From NCBI GenBank assembly GCA_020881915.1, contig JAJFPB010000002.1, forward strand, positions 5,715,001-5,779,000: a stretch of DNA of 64,000 bases, written 5' to 3'. Positions 18,965 to 31,962 of the stretch are shown one piece after another. The position numbers and the translations under genes are program-made. The notes beneath the pieces are model-generated. The model did not search any database. It worked only from the letters and a program-made list of their open reading frames with translations, and had not been told where the DNA came from. Position 1 is the stretch's first letter; every line of letters begins with the position of its first letter. Source of the DNA: Paramyrothecium sp. XJ0827. Taxonomy: Eukaryota; Ascomycota; Sordariomycetes; Hypocreales; Stachybotryaceae.

Positions 18965-21900
18965 ATGGAATTCCCAGAGCAGCCGAACCCAGACGAAGAA
19001 ATTCCTGATTTGCCTGGGCTTTCGGATGACAACTCCTGGCCATTTGGAGGCAAATTTGATGAGCCGCTTGGAGTTAATCTACAACCGTACCCAGGTGCTC
19101 AAGATGGCCCCTACGAAGTTATGCAGACATCTCTTTCAATCGGTGTGCAAGGAGAATTTGCGCGCCTATATCTCGTTGTCACCATCGACAAGACGGGTGC
19201 CAATATGGCCATTGTAATCGAACACGTTACTCTGGTGATGAGTGCCACAAGCCCGAACCGGGGAGGCTCGCCGCGGAGGACGGCTGAAGACTTGGCTACC
19301 TTCATCCGACGGCTGGTTCGATATTGCGAGGTAACACAAAGTATGCTCTATCGAAGAGAGAATGACCAGCAACAAGTCAAGGGATTTCTGGATAGCGTCG
19401 TCTTTGTCAACCTTGCAGATGAAGTCCATGCCGACAACTACACGAAGTGGGTCGAGTTGATGTTCTCCTCTGATCGGCTTAGTTTGATTCCGTATTTTAA
19501 GAGAACGCTCTATTTCCCAGGCATTTGGCAGCCGACAACAAATGTCTATTGTCGCGATCTCTCATTTCTCTGGACCCTCGGTTTGTCCTCAATGGACGGC
19601 TCACGGACCATCGGCTGCACCGACAATGGAGACGCGTTGACACTCTTCGTTCAACGGGGGAACAACCCCCCGTATGGATTTGTATTTGCACAGCTGGCTC
19701 AGCGAAACCAGTTCAGTTTCGTAGGGTTCAACGTTTTCAACATATCCTTGCAGCAGACGTCGTATTCCGACAAGACTTTGTGGCAACAGGCTTACTTCTA
19801 CGGGACCAACGCGCAATGCATGAACGGCGAAGGTCTCAAGCCCAACTTCGCACCACGTCTGTACATAATTGCAGACGATGCAGTAGGCGATTTCAAGCTA
19901 TCCACTGCCTTGGTTCATTCAGGAGGTGCGACGGAGCGCATTTCCCTGCAGCTATGTCTCGATGGCTTGAGGGCATACTCGGCCGCGGTAAGAATGCTTG
20001 TGCTCTTGCCGGAACCCACGGATCCGGTCGGAATACTGGAAGCCCTCGTCGTGAATTGCGGTCATTTAATGCCCAACACCGGCGCTGTCGATACACTGAT
20101 TATCGCCATCCTTCAAAAGCTCGGCCGTGCCAAAAGTCTCTTGTTCCGACTGGAATCGATCAACTTTCCCTTGTTCGCCGCCAACCACCAGGCGTTCTAC
20201 CGTATGTGATACGTCCCTACTTCCAGAATACTAGTTGTCGTTGCATTGGCTAACATGATGCATCTCGCAGATCATCCGACCCTGAGTTGCATAGTCCTCG
20301 CCCTCCTCTGGAGGGGAATGTCAGACCGCACGGTGGTTTCGGCAGACTTCCAGCCGTTTATCTTGGAGCAAGATTTGGTGGGCGATGATCCAGCTCTAGA
20401 TCTGAATAAAAGAATACTTGTGGCGCTATTCAAGTTAAACCCGGCACTTCTAGGCAAAGCCCTCGAGAGGCTGGAAGAGATGGGATATGCCGCCCAAGGC
20501 GCGGATGGCCGTGGGTGGCTAACAGCCGAAGGCGAGAATCTTCTTGCAGACCCAATTTTCAGAAATCTATGGCTTTCCTCTGAAAGTCTCCTGGGCTACT
20601 TTGTGGCCGCTTGTCAAAACATGGGAGGAAACTGGGTACCCCCGATGCAACAAGGGTTCATCTTCGACTCCATTGAACTTCGGCTGTTCTTCAAGTTTGG
20701 AGCTAATGGAAGCGTCTGGGGTCGTCCGACAACATGGCTGACTGCGGACTGGGCCAACTCAACTCCGGGACCAAACGTACAAGGGTTGCGAGTCAGTAGT
20801 CAGAGTCAAGTTCCAATGGCGTTGCGACAGGTTCCGCCATCAGAAGCAGTTACAGCATCGAATTCCACCCCCAGAATGGCTGTACAAGCAGCAAGCAACA
20901 GCCAGGTCAATGATTCCAACGATGAAGGTAGGTCTATCCCTGCTCTTTGTGTGATCAAACTGCTTAACAAGCTCGGATGACTGACAAACATGTCTAGCTG
21001 CTAAGCCATATGCCCACGTCCTAGACAAGGTGAACCCGGATGCGCCAAAGCTGACACTCCCAAGTAACAATGCCGCTTCCAAAGAGACCGTGGTTGTGCC
21101 ATCCATAGATCTGCTAGTCGAGACAACACAACCGGAGACTCCTCCAGCGTCCACAAATCTTGATCGTGAGGGCCTGTACAACTTTTCTAAGAAGCTTGAA
21201 CGTCCTGTGCTCCTCCCTGTCACGGAAGCCGTGGCTTTTCGTGGTGACGGCAGTAAAGAGTGGTATCAGATCACTACCAAGCGATCAGAAAAGAATCCTT
21301 TCATGGACTACATGAGGTCTTTGTACAAGGACGACAGGGGCAGCACAATCTTCGTTGAAGTGGATAAAACATCGGGCAAGCTCGTTTGGAGTAGAATTCA
21401 TGTGTCCTTCTCCATCGGAACCTCGGTGCAGTCCTTCATCAACTCTGACAAGGCATTTTTGCAGCAAATAGGCAAGTCGACCAGCGATCCACCCATGCCA
21501 GAGGCAGGGTACTACCCAAAGGAGGCCGTCCTCCTCCTTGCTAGGGATACTGAGGCTGGCGGGACAGTCAAGCCACCTGCTGCGAGCGCGGTAGGATTCA
21601 CCTGGTCGCAGCTCAGGACCTTCCTCGAATACAGCCCACCTGTTTGGCTCGGAGCCTTCATCAATGCAGACACAAAGCTGATCTTTGACGATGGTACGGA
21701 GAAGAATCCTGGCAGGAATCTGGTGTGGATATGGCCTTTGGAGCAAAAGAGAGTCGAGCATCGCTTGATGCTTCAACTTGACACCAAAGCCGGTCAAACT
21801 GCAGCTGGCCTGGTCGATCAGATTCTCAACATTGTCAACACTGCTTCGCAGGATTCCAGCCTGCTCGCTGCTTCCAAAGACACGTCGAGTTTCCGATTAG

Positions 21901-24900
21901 TTGCTAAGAAGGTTGTTGAAGCTGGGCCTGAGCCGGGCACCCTCAAGGTCTCCTCCTCTGTTGATGTAAGTTTCCAGGTCAAGGTCCCAGAACACACCCA
22001 GGCCTTTGAGTTCGTGTTGTCTGCCTCACCCAAGGAGACGACTGTGAGGATCCGCACGCCCTCGGACAGGAGGGAGGGGGCTCTCGGGGCGGTTCTGGAT
22101 TGGATCGCCTCACTGGTCAGCGATAAGTCAGAGTTGCTTTCAGAGGACGCCTTGACGAGCCGCAGCAAGCTCTTCTGGGAGGAGGGTACCAGCAACGCAT
22201 CGCTTGAATTTGTCCAACTCGCCTTCACCTTGACCGAGAAGGAAGGAGGCGGTCAACCCAAAGATAAGCCTAATACCACCCTTAGCATGTTTGAGCTAGA
22301 CATGGAGGCCCAGGGTAAAATTGGAGACAACGACCAGAAGGTCAGCGCTCTCCTCACCTTCAAGTGGGCGGATGGTAGAGCTTCCTTCAGTGGAAGCCTG
22401 TGGGACAAGTACCAGGATCAAAAGCGCACGGTCATTCCTCTCAGCCGCCGTCTCTCCTATGAGGACTTTCAGGAACCCAAGCCTGCAGATGGTACTCGGC
22501 AGTGGTTCGACGTTGGGGAGTTTCTTCCTGATAACGTTGAGTTACCGACCTTCCTACCCACGACGCTGCTCAATTTCTACTTTGAGATTGCATCAGACGG
22601 CATCTCGTTCATGGCAGCCATGGGCAAGCCTAAGGATGCCTCGGCAGACAACGACGTTCCTGTGGTCCAGTTTGTTGGCCTTCGACTAAGAGCGAGCATC
22701 AAGTCAGAAGCCAACAAGCGGAACATAGAGTTTATGTTTACAGGAGATGTGTCTCTAGCAACACGGGAGTGGGCGCCATATCCTCCGGCCCTGTTGTCGG
22801 CATCGATAGAGTACCAGTCGTCAACATCAAAGGGTCAGACTGGAAGTGCTTCATCGGTAACGACATCAGGGGCTCAGGTTATTGCAGCATCACAGGGGGC
22901 AGCAAGTAAGGAACTCACACTTACCGCTTCAGCTAAGAGTCTTCGTGCTGCCCATCTGTTCTCCCTCTTCAACGCGGAAGATGCTTATGCAGTCATGGAC
23001 TTTCTGGAGCCTGTCCTTGTCCAAGATCTGACCATCACCTATACCTTCAAGAGCGTCTCTCCAGGTGACCAGAAGCCAGCCAAGGCGGCATCAAACTTTG
23101 CAGTGAAAGCAACTATGATCGTGGGCAAACTTCTACTCCGACTAGATTTACAGGCGGATGCCGCCGGTTTCACGCTCAAGGCCGATTTACGACCAGGACC
23201 ACAAGTTGCCGGTACGAAGATTGGAGATATCTTGCGTGACATTGACGAAGATGCTGCCAATGGACTGCCGTCCTTTATCGCGGATATGGATGTGAAGTCC
23301 AGTGACCTGACACTTAACCTCGCTGTCGTCAAACAGACGCCTGAGGTGGCTGCTGGGCAGCAGGCTGTGCCAAACCTGACCTTTGATATGACGCTCACTC
23401 TCCCCAAGCTTGAAATAACACTGCTCCAGCATCATGTTCCCAAGACTGCAACAACCCAGGCCGAAACTACGAGGCTCTTACGAGTTGTCCTTAGTGGCTT
23501 TCCAAGCGCTTTGGATCTCCCGCTCATAGGCGAACTCACGCCGTCTTTCGATCAAGTGCAGTTCGCGTGGGTGAATCGAGACATGACCCTCGGCGTCCAG
23601 AGTCAAGTCAACGACAAAGTCTTGACTACCAATCCTATTCTAGTCAAGGAAGTGGCCGAGAAAGAGACAGCAGCATCAACCACAGTAGACAAAAACAAGA
23701 TCGTTCTAAAGAAGGGCTTTCATCTCCTCATTGTTGCAGCTTCCAAGGGCATTGCAGGTGTCATCATCGACTATGCCTTTGGCGGTGACAAGAAGTCCGC
23801 TCCAGGCGGTCAACTTCCCCCCGCGCAGGAAAAGGATAATCCGACTGGAGGTGGAAATGAGACAAATAAAGAAGATCCTCCTAAAGCACCGGCAACACCA
23901 GCTCAAGCCAGCGGAGAAATGGCCACAGCACCCCTTCGACAGAACAAGGGTCCCTTAACGATCAACAACATCTCATTTGGGTTGTCCACCACGGATAATT
24001 CCATTTCTGTGAAACTAGATGCCACGTTTCAGCTCGGCCCTGTCACATTTACCCTTCTCGGCCTGACAATCAAAGCCACGAACATCGGGCAATGGGACAA
24101 ACTGAACATCGAGCCCGCCCTGGAAGGTATGGCCGCAAGTTACATCCAAGATCCAATCATCCTTGCCGGCCTCTTCCGCAACGCCGATGGCGTCTACAGC
24201 GGCGGCCTCGTCCTCACCGTCCCGCCCTACTCGCTGCTCGCCATGGGCGAGTACCGCAAGCCGAATGCTGTCCGTCCTGAGTCACTCTATGTGCTTGCCA
24301 TCCTCAACGGCCCACTGGCGCAGCTCGAGGTGGCCGAGATCTCGGGCGTAGTCGCCGGATTTGGCTATAATTCTGCTCTGACGATACCGACTGCCGAAAA
24401 GGTTAATTTACATCCATTCCTTGCGGATATTGATGCCTCAAGCAGTGACCAGATTATGGGTCTCTTGAAAGACGGGGGCTCGTGGTTCCCTCCCGAGGAC
24501 GGAACGCATTGGGTAGCTGCTGGTATGAGGATCAAGGCCATGCAGACGCTAGACGTCAAGGCAATCTTGGCCGTGCAGTTTGGCTCTAGCGTCCAGATAT
24601 CGGTGTTTGCCCAGGCTGGAGCAGAGGCGCCAGCTGCCATCGGCGGTGACAAGGGCCCCAAGCCATTCTTGCGAGTGAAACTCGGTAGGTCATCCACTGA
24701 AAAAGGGCAATTAATTTAGTAAATTATAACATTGCTCACAATACCAACAGGCATGGTGGGAGTGCTCAACGTGGAGAAGGGCATCTTCAAGGTTGAGGGC
24801 CAACTGGCACCATCCTCCTACATCTTCCATGAATCATGCAAGCTCGTTGGTGGTTTTGCTGTCGCCTTCTGGTTCACAGGCTCAGAGTACGATGGCGACT

Positions 24901-27786
24901 GGGTCTTCAGCGTTGGAGGCTACCATCCTGCGTATGTCAAGCCGGCTCACTACCCAACAGTAAATTCCCGCGTAGGCATTAGCTGGCAATACGACGCAGA
25001 TATCAAGATCACTGGTGGCGCTTACTTTGCCGTAACGCCGAAGTGTCTTATGGGCGGTGGAAAGCTATCTGCTACGGTCAAGAAGTATGGTCTTGTGGGA
25101 GGTCTGGCTGATGTAGATGCATCTTTTAACGCTTGGGCTGACTTCCTCATCAACTATCATCCCTTCCACTATGTCGGAGAGATTGGGGCCAGCATCTTTG
25201 CTAAGCTCAGAATCGACGCTGTTATTGTCAGCAAGACGTTCAAGCTCGGCCTTTCCGGGGTGCTGCAAGTGGAGGGGCCCGAGTTTGCTGGAACCCTGAC
25301 GCTCAAGGGTGTTCCGATTGTGGAAACCATCACGGTTGACTTTGGCACACGCGCTGGCAAACCTCCTCCTTTGGACTGGGGACAGTTCTGCACGGTGCTG
25401 GCGCAGTCGACGACAGTACCACTCACAGCGCATGGCATCACCCTTACCGAGGGCGTGACTGACACGTCCACTGCGGTTCAAGGCACGGATGCGAAGGTCA
25501 CTGTGCCGAGTGATGCCATCGTCGTTCGCGTCGGTGACTTCAAACTCATCATTCAGAGCAAATTCCCGATCAAAAAGTATACCGTCAAGACCGGGAAGGG
25601 CACCTATGTCGAAGAGACGCAAGACGCAATCAACTTCAAACCTATGCAGGTGTCCTCGTCGTCTTCAATCACAGTGACAATCAGCAACTCTACAGACTTC
25701 AGCTTCTCTAAAGATGAAGTGATCGTAAATCGCGGCCAGATCCCTGCAGGTCTATGGGATGCATGTAAGTATAGGCAGGGGAGCATGTCACGTTCAAGAA
25801 GGAGATATACTGACGATGATGTCTTCCGATTCTAGATGACTTTAATCAAGATCCAAGTAATGGAACTCAATCTGCTCGTTCTTTGCTCGGTAACAAGACA
25901 CCGAGTCTACTAGATCGTATCATGGGCTTGACCATCCGTGCCCCGCCAGCCAACCGGGGAAATCGGGACACTGTGCCCTGGACACGTTTCAAGGCTCTTG
26001 TCGACATTCATGTGGATGTTTTTGGTGACACTAAGGAGAATACAGGGGAGGAGACAGAGAATGAGGAGATAACAAGGCCCTCTTTGCCACATCATGTCCT
26101 CAGCAGAGCCGCCAATGGCGCTGCCACGGTGAAGAACGATGCCAAGTTGCTCTCCGACCTTGAAGAGGTCTGGGGTAGAGCCACGCCGCTGATTGACTCC
26201 AAGGGTGTTGTTGATACTTGGATGAATCTGTTCCATCCACCGGAGACGCTAAATCCGATTTCAAGCCTGGATCCAGTGGTCAAAGCTAATATAGATGATG
26301 CTCAGACAGCTGAGCCCGAGCCCGAGGCTGATTCCAATGTGGCAAAGCTTGGCATCGTCTCTCCCATGACTTCGACATTACCTCAGTCTTATGGCCCTCT
26401 TGACGGAACCTTACCCAAGAGATTGATCTCTAAACCTGATGATTACTACTTGGATCTTCCCCGAGTTTCTGCTGAGCTCATGCCGCCTCACTGGAACATA
26501 CTAGGGTCGGTTTCGTGGACTGATTCGTCGAAACAGCAGCGTGCAAGGGTGTATATCCACACAGGGGACTTCCGCCTGCGGGAAGCCGAACTCAGTACCG
26601 ATGGGCGGTTCCAGTTGACGACGACTACGGTCAACCCCGGCGGTGGTCCGATGACGACATTCCAACCGGTGCAATTGAATGAGAACAGTCATGTCGCGGC
26701 AACACTTCTTGCGAAGGGTCCATCTACATCTCAAAGAGTAAGTCGCGCTAAAAGCACAACAGCTAGTTTTGAGGATACGTCACTAACTTCTTGTCACCCG
26801 CTTTAAGCTCTATGTATTCTGGGAGAACAATGGAGCATTCACAGGTCGCGAGTACGACTTTTCGCTCAAATGCTGGTATGTCCTCTCACCTTCCGTTTCC
26901 CTGTCTGGCAGACTATAACTGGGCGGTGTGAGATCTTCTTCTTTCTAACCAAGGTTGCAGGAGTGAGCTTTCAGTTCCCGACAACTTGAAGACCATTCTC
27001 CCTGGCACCCACATTGCCGCCTTGTCCATGCCCTTCCAAGGCAGGCCCTTGCTGCGTGCATACACCCAAACCACCCAGCAGGACAGCAAAATAATTGAGA
27101 TATGCGTCGAGCCGCAAGCCGCCGGAGGCGCCAGCGTGTTCACGGGCGCTCTGTGTCCGTGGCACATTGTTCCCTGGTCTCCGATATCTGCTTTGGCACT
27201 CTCCAATCCACAGACCGGGATGCTTGTTGATATCCATGTCTTCTGCGTCGCCAAAAAGGACGGCCAAGACGCGCAAGGACTCGTTTGGCGATGGAACGAA
27301 TGGCAGGGCTGGGTTCTGGACGGGAGATTGACAGGTTACAACGCAGGGGAGGAAGGCGTGTGGTGCGATAACGTGTTGTCGGTCGATGACGCCAGTCGCA
27401 TTCAGACAATAGCTTTGACTACGGGCCCGAGGAAAGGCATGCTTTTCGTGTATCAGGAAAAAAAGCAAAGCAATTCTGGGTCTGGTGGTAGCACCCGGAA
27501 GTTGACGGTTTGGAAGCACGACGAGCCCGTTTCTGGCTGGACGAGAGCCGTCGAGGTGAAGTATGGAGATCCAGTACAAAACGTCCCTCCCGAGCTGGGG
27601 CAGCTGTCCAAGCTCGCCGCTGGGTTCTCCTGGCCTATTGTCGACGAGACGGGCTCCACACCAGCTGCCATGTTCGGAGGCGCCAATGTGTGGACGTTGT
27701 TCCGTACGGCACAGAACCGAATATCCAGGGCCGATTGGAGTTTGAACACGTATGATGAGTTGACCGTGGATGTTGTTGAGGATTAG
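18965..27786 (+). CDS. Gene C: 2,796-aa DUF6603 protein with fucose-lectin-like C-terminus, seven exons
   Basis: Exons are 18965-20201, 20271-20927, 20998-24684, 24751-25764, 25836-26737, 26808-26875 and 26961-27786. All introns are GT-AG, frame is kept at every junction, and the coding total is 8,391 nt. There is no signal peptide. Residues about 450-505 (LNKRILVALFKLNPALLGKAL...LTAEGENLL) look like a winged helix. A long beta-rich middle follows. Residues about 1640-2200 match DUF6603: GGLVLTVPPYSLLAMGEY, GVVAGFGYNSAL, FSVGGYHPAYVKPAHYP, ITGGAYFAVTPKCLMGG, DFLINYHPFHY, ending IPAGLWDAY. Residues about 2415-2796 show repeated units (SVSW..RARVYIHTGD.RLREAEL; AALSMPF..LLRAYTQ..KIIEICVE; VWRWNEWQGW) like the blades of fungal fucose-specific lectins. 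It may bind glycans, but the role is unknown. It is divergent from B. Confidence 0.85.
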
Positions 27787-29297
27787 CAGGAATAGTTTTA
27801 AGATTGTAACAAGATTCTGACCATTCGATAAGTTTGGCTGATTGATTGCATTTGTCCTTCGTGATACAATAGTACATGGACTTACCAGGCATTGTTAAGA
27901 CATAAAGGTTTGCACTTATGAGGAGCAAGGGACCTCAATACGTATTGTGATAAGCTGACTCAATATTATCAGCTGTTACCATGCAACAACCTTCCTTGTC
28001 TCCATCCTGTCGAACACATGCGTGCGGCAACGCCCTACCCTAGACACTAGGCTAGAGGGGAAGCATCCTGAGCCTTGGTGAATCTCGACATGCTCGGCTC
28101 GAGTCTTTTGAATGCAGACGGCTCATCTATACAGAACGTACAAAGTAAACTCCTGGAGACGCGTTTCCTCGCGAGAGGTGCCGTTCAGATCCAGGCTCTG
28201 GTTTCAGATGTAGCTGCGCTGGCATTGCCTCCTGAGTTCTGATCACAGCGCACTCGAGCGCCGCATGGTTGATAAAGCCAATGATCCTGAGAATATAGGT
28301 GATGCTCATGAAGATCTCTTTATGGTGGCCAAGTCCAAAGCAAGTCTAACAGCAGTGTACACCTTGGTAGCTCGCTCTAACCAGACGGTGGGACGATGGT
28401 TTTGGGCTTGTCGCTTTTCATTATTAAACTCAGTCCGCTGCTAGTTATTGGTAATTCTTTTATCAGTTACTGTTTTCTCCAAACATTTCTAAAACATCAG
28501 GCTCAGCTTAAAAAATTCTTACCGCATAGCACTGCAACAAAAACAACATTTAATGAAGCAGAATATTCCTTCAAGCCAACCAACTCAGGGGATACCATCC
28601 ACAAGTGCGTCTCCTTACCTCATTATAGACCTACATGGCGTAACCCGGCGCTACAGCCTCATTTCCTCCCACAAATGGCTCCGAAATTTAAAAATACTAC
28701 AAGTACAACCCCTTCAATGCATTTGCTTGATTGGCTAATTGATTGGCTAGGTTCGACGTGGAGTTTCTTCCGAGTCATGTCATCATGCCTGGAAGCTGCC
28801 TCAGAGCAATACCGATGGATGAACCGGGAACATTGGTTCATGCACGTTTGAGGGATGGGGAATTATGGAATTCGAAGTAGTATAGAAAAGTTGACTTGAT
28901 CTACACAGTCCACGAGAACCATGTTGAGACAACTATTGCTGCAAGTTGCGCCTTCGATTCCCGAATGCTCCTGGGTGATCTAATACGTCTATGCAGGTGA
29001 ACGCTTAGTGCTTCATGTGGCGCTACTAGTAGAAAAGTCGCCCAATCACACAGTTTTTATTGTTCATCCTGGACTTTGACTAGCTACTCTCCCGAGAGCC
29101 GATAGCAGGACTCTGCGGGGAAATGGAGATGCTTCCCCACGGCTCGGTCGACGTCCGTTCCAAATTACCCCACGATCCCCCTTCGAGTCTGGCTGAAGTT
29201 GATACCAGAACGAGCTGCATGGATTTAACGATTAGAAGCCTTGGCTTTCGTGTCTTGAGATCGGTCCCAAGGATCACAAGTCCACTGCTGCACAGTC
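27787..29297. other. Intergenic region between gene C and the Zn2Cys6 factor
   Basis: About 1.5 kb without a supported gene. The longest frame (28396-28851) has poly-aromatic, low-information content and no motif. The region should contain the terminator of C and the promoter of the downstream regulator. Confidence 0.5.
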
Positions 29298-31962
29298 ATG
29301 GAGTCAACTGTTCGGAAAGAGCCCTCCAAGACCCGGAGGACGGCTAATGCGTAAGATAATCCAGCAGTTGGCACTTCAGCGCTGATAAGGAGACAGGTGT
29401 GTGGCCTGTCGGCAGAGCAAGATCAAATGCTCCGGTACTGAACCATGTCAAAATTGTCGACGTCGCTCAGTAAAATGCCACTTCACAGAGAATGGAAGTA
29501 AAGTTGTCATATCAGAAAAGTTTGTTCGCGCACCCCCGTTTGCTTCAACTAGACACTGACGCCACGGTTCAGATACTTGCAGGAGCTACAGAGGGATGCG
29601 CAACAGCACAGGCGCTCCTCATCGACTAGCAAAGTTGGATCACAGTCAAGTATCCAAACTCAGCAACTATCACCAGTCACAACGTCTACCGAGCCCCGGT
29701 TACGACATCCTCACTGCCCATCTCCTGGTCTACGGTCCATGCCAAGTGCAAATATATCTCCTGGTTTCCAGCACTCAAACGATATAGCCTTTGCCACTGG
29801 CGGCAACAGCCGTTCCAGAAATACTGCTGGCGAAGCTCTCCTTTCTCCTACCCCGACAACGGAGGAAGCTGAACATGGTGGTACTACAGGCCCGACGAGT
29901 GCGCCGCCATCTCATGAAACCAGCGACGCTTTGGCGAACGTCTGGACTTGGGGTTTCACTGTGCCCTCTCAGGTTATCAAGAACACTCGAAAAAACAAAA
30001 GGAACTGGAGTAAGTGTTTCCCGTGTCCTTCAGATAGCTGGGCTAACATGACCCAGTATGGCTCGCTGCATGGTCAACGTGGTCTTTTACATTCCGACTA
30101 ACACTCATTTTGGGCGAAAAGCTGCACCCAGAAAGTCCGGCAATTCCTCAAGAGCTGATTGATCCCGAGATTTATGACCTGTCCTGGTCCAGCACGCCAG
30201 AGCTCGACATTCCTGATGTCAGTGGATTGCCTTCATTAGATCATGCCATTTATCTTTTCAACACAGTCAAGTTCCATCTTGGCCAGACTTACAGGATGTT
30301 CGATGAGGCCGGGTTTGAAAATGAGATCCGTGACTTTTACGCCCACACCCTTACAAAAGCGAATGATTGCCGTCTCTGGATGGTCAAATTCCTCATGATC
30401 ATGGCCTATGGCACGGCATTCCACGCTCCCCCTACTAGTGTTTCTGAGCCGCCCGGTGCCAAGCTCTTTACTCAAGCCATGGCCATGATGCCAGACACAA
30501 CATTTCTGTGGAAAGATAGTCTGCTCGGGATAGAGGTCTTGGCACTAGCAGGGCTTTATCTTTTCTCGATCGATGACAGGGAGTCAGGCTTCATCTATGT
30601 ATGTGATCCTCAATCTCTGCCTCTGCTTGTAAGTGCTGACAGGTCCAGCTGGGTCAAGCGATTCGGATTGCACAACTAGAAGGCCTACACACGCAGCTTC
30701 CAGAAGACGACCTAGGCCCCGAAACGACGGCCTATTGTCGCGACTTGTGGTGGACGCTTTACATCATGGACCGCCATTTTTCGTCATCCGTCGGGCTGCC
30801 TATGTCGATTCAAAATAGCGATATTACAGCACTGGTGCCGTCAAACACGGGGAGTCCCAGTGATAGCCTCCGCAGTCTACAGGTTAACCTCTCGCATCTT
30901 CAGTCCGTTATTCTGACGAGTAAGCCCACGATACCCTTTCGAGGTGTGTTTAGTTTGACAGTGCTGACGCGATCGACCAACAGCGATCTACAAGCCTGTC
31001 AACTTACCTCTCGAGACATTCCTTGAGCAGACTAGATCCATACTGCATACCTTGGTCCACCATGCTCAGGAAATAGAGCGTATCATTCATTTGAAGCTGC
31101 AGAACTCGGTTGGAACTATGCCCCGAGGCACACGCTATTTGACAATGCTATATCATCAGGTCAGTATGCACAGATAGGCCCATGCGTACTGAAGCGCTGA
31201 ACCCCATCATCCAGTGTGTAATACTTGCTACTCGACCACTTCTTCTCTCTTTGATCAAGGAAAGATTGGATGCCTTGATTCATTCGAGCCACGAGAACTG
31301 GGCAAATTTCCTCGACCAGACTGCGGCTGTGATTTCCACGGGCATCAAATCGGCTGTCAAAACGCTTCACATTTTAACCAGCAAATACAGCCTTCTAGGT
31401 ATGGACAGGCGCTAGCCGCTATGTTGTGCATCGGCTAATTGTGCTTCTAGAGCCCTTCCTCCCGTTTGACCTTGAGTTTTGTGTCGGGGCTGCTCTACAA
31501 CTTACCATGGCAGAGACGCTTTTCCCACGAGTGGCCGACTACGAATTCTGTCATCAAACAACGGAGCAGATATTCGAAAGTCTAACATCCCGCGGGAATC
31601 GAGTTGCTCTCGCACGGAGGGCTGAATACCAGCACATACGAAGGCTCTGTTCCGAGTTGGTGGAAAAAGCGCAGCAGCAAGGCCATCCAACTCTGACCTT
31701 GGCCTCGCAAGATCTCACGACAGCAGAGCCATCGAGAATGGCGTCTGCCGTGGTGGAGGACTTGAATTCGACGGACAGCAACTTTGGTGGAATTGCGATG
31801 ACGGCCGATCCCCGCCACCCCCTGCATTACCTGCACCACCATGTAACCAGCAACATGGAATTCCTGGACACGATCGGTATATCCTCCGAAGACTTCCTAT
31901 CAATTGTGCAGCAGATAGGGGACCCGGAGACGCTTCCGGAGAGCATGATTTTGTCTAACTAA
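29298..31962 (+). CDS. Zn2Cys6 fungal transcription factor, eight exons
   Basis: Exons: 29298-29350, 29397-29519, 29573-30009, 30057-30598, 30643-30919, 30984-31159, 31215-31398, 31451-31962. Frame is kept at all seven junctions and the product is 767 residues. The DNA-binding domain is complete: C19-x2-C22-x6-C29-x5-C35-x2-C38-x6-C45 (CVACRQSKIKC, then PCQNCRRRSVKC). A short predicted coiled coil (YLQELQRDAQ) follows, which usually gives dimerisation. Residues about 386-440 hold the fungal_trans core: GQAIRIAQLEGLH and WWTLYIMDRHFSSSVGLP. The region ending EFLDTIGISSEDF resembles the usual C-terminal activation segment. It is nuclear and probably binds CGG-type sites. It lies 1.5 kb downstream of gene C, in the same direction, and may control that locus or the transporters to its right; this is inference from position. 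Confidence 0.9.

Noticed and set aside
18965..27786. Reading gene C as five or more separate genes, as its open frames suggest
   Set aside because: Each gap has a good GT-AG intron that restores frame, the total is an exact multiple of three, and DUF6603 spans one of the junctions.
28396..28851. 151-codon frame between gene C and the Zn2Cys6 gene
   Set aside because: Repeated low-information aromatic segments, no homology-like motif and no splice support.
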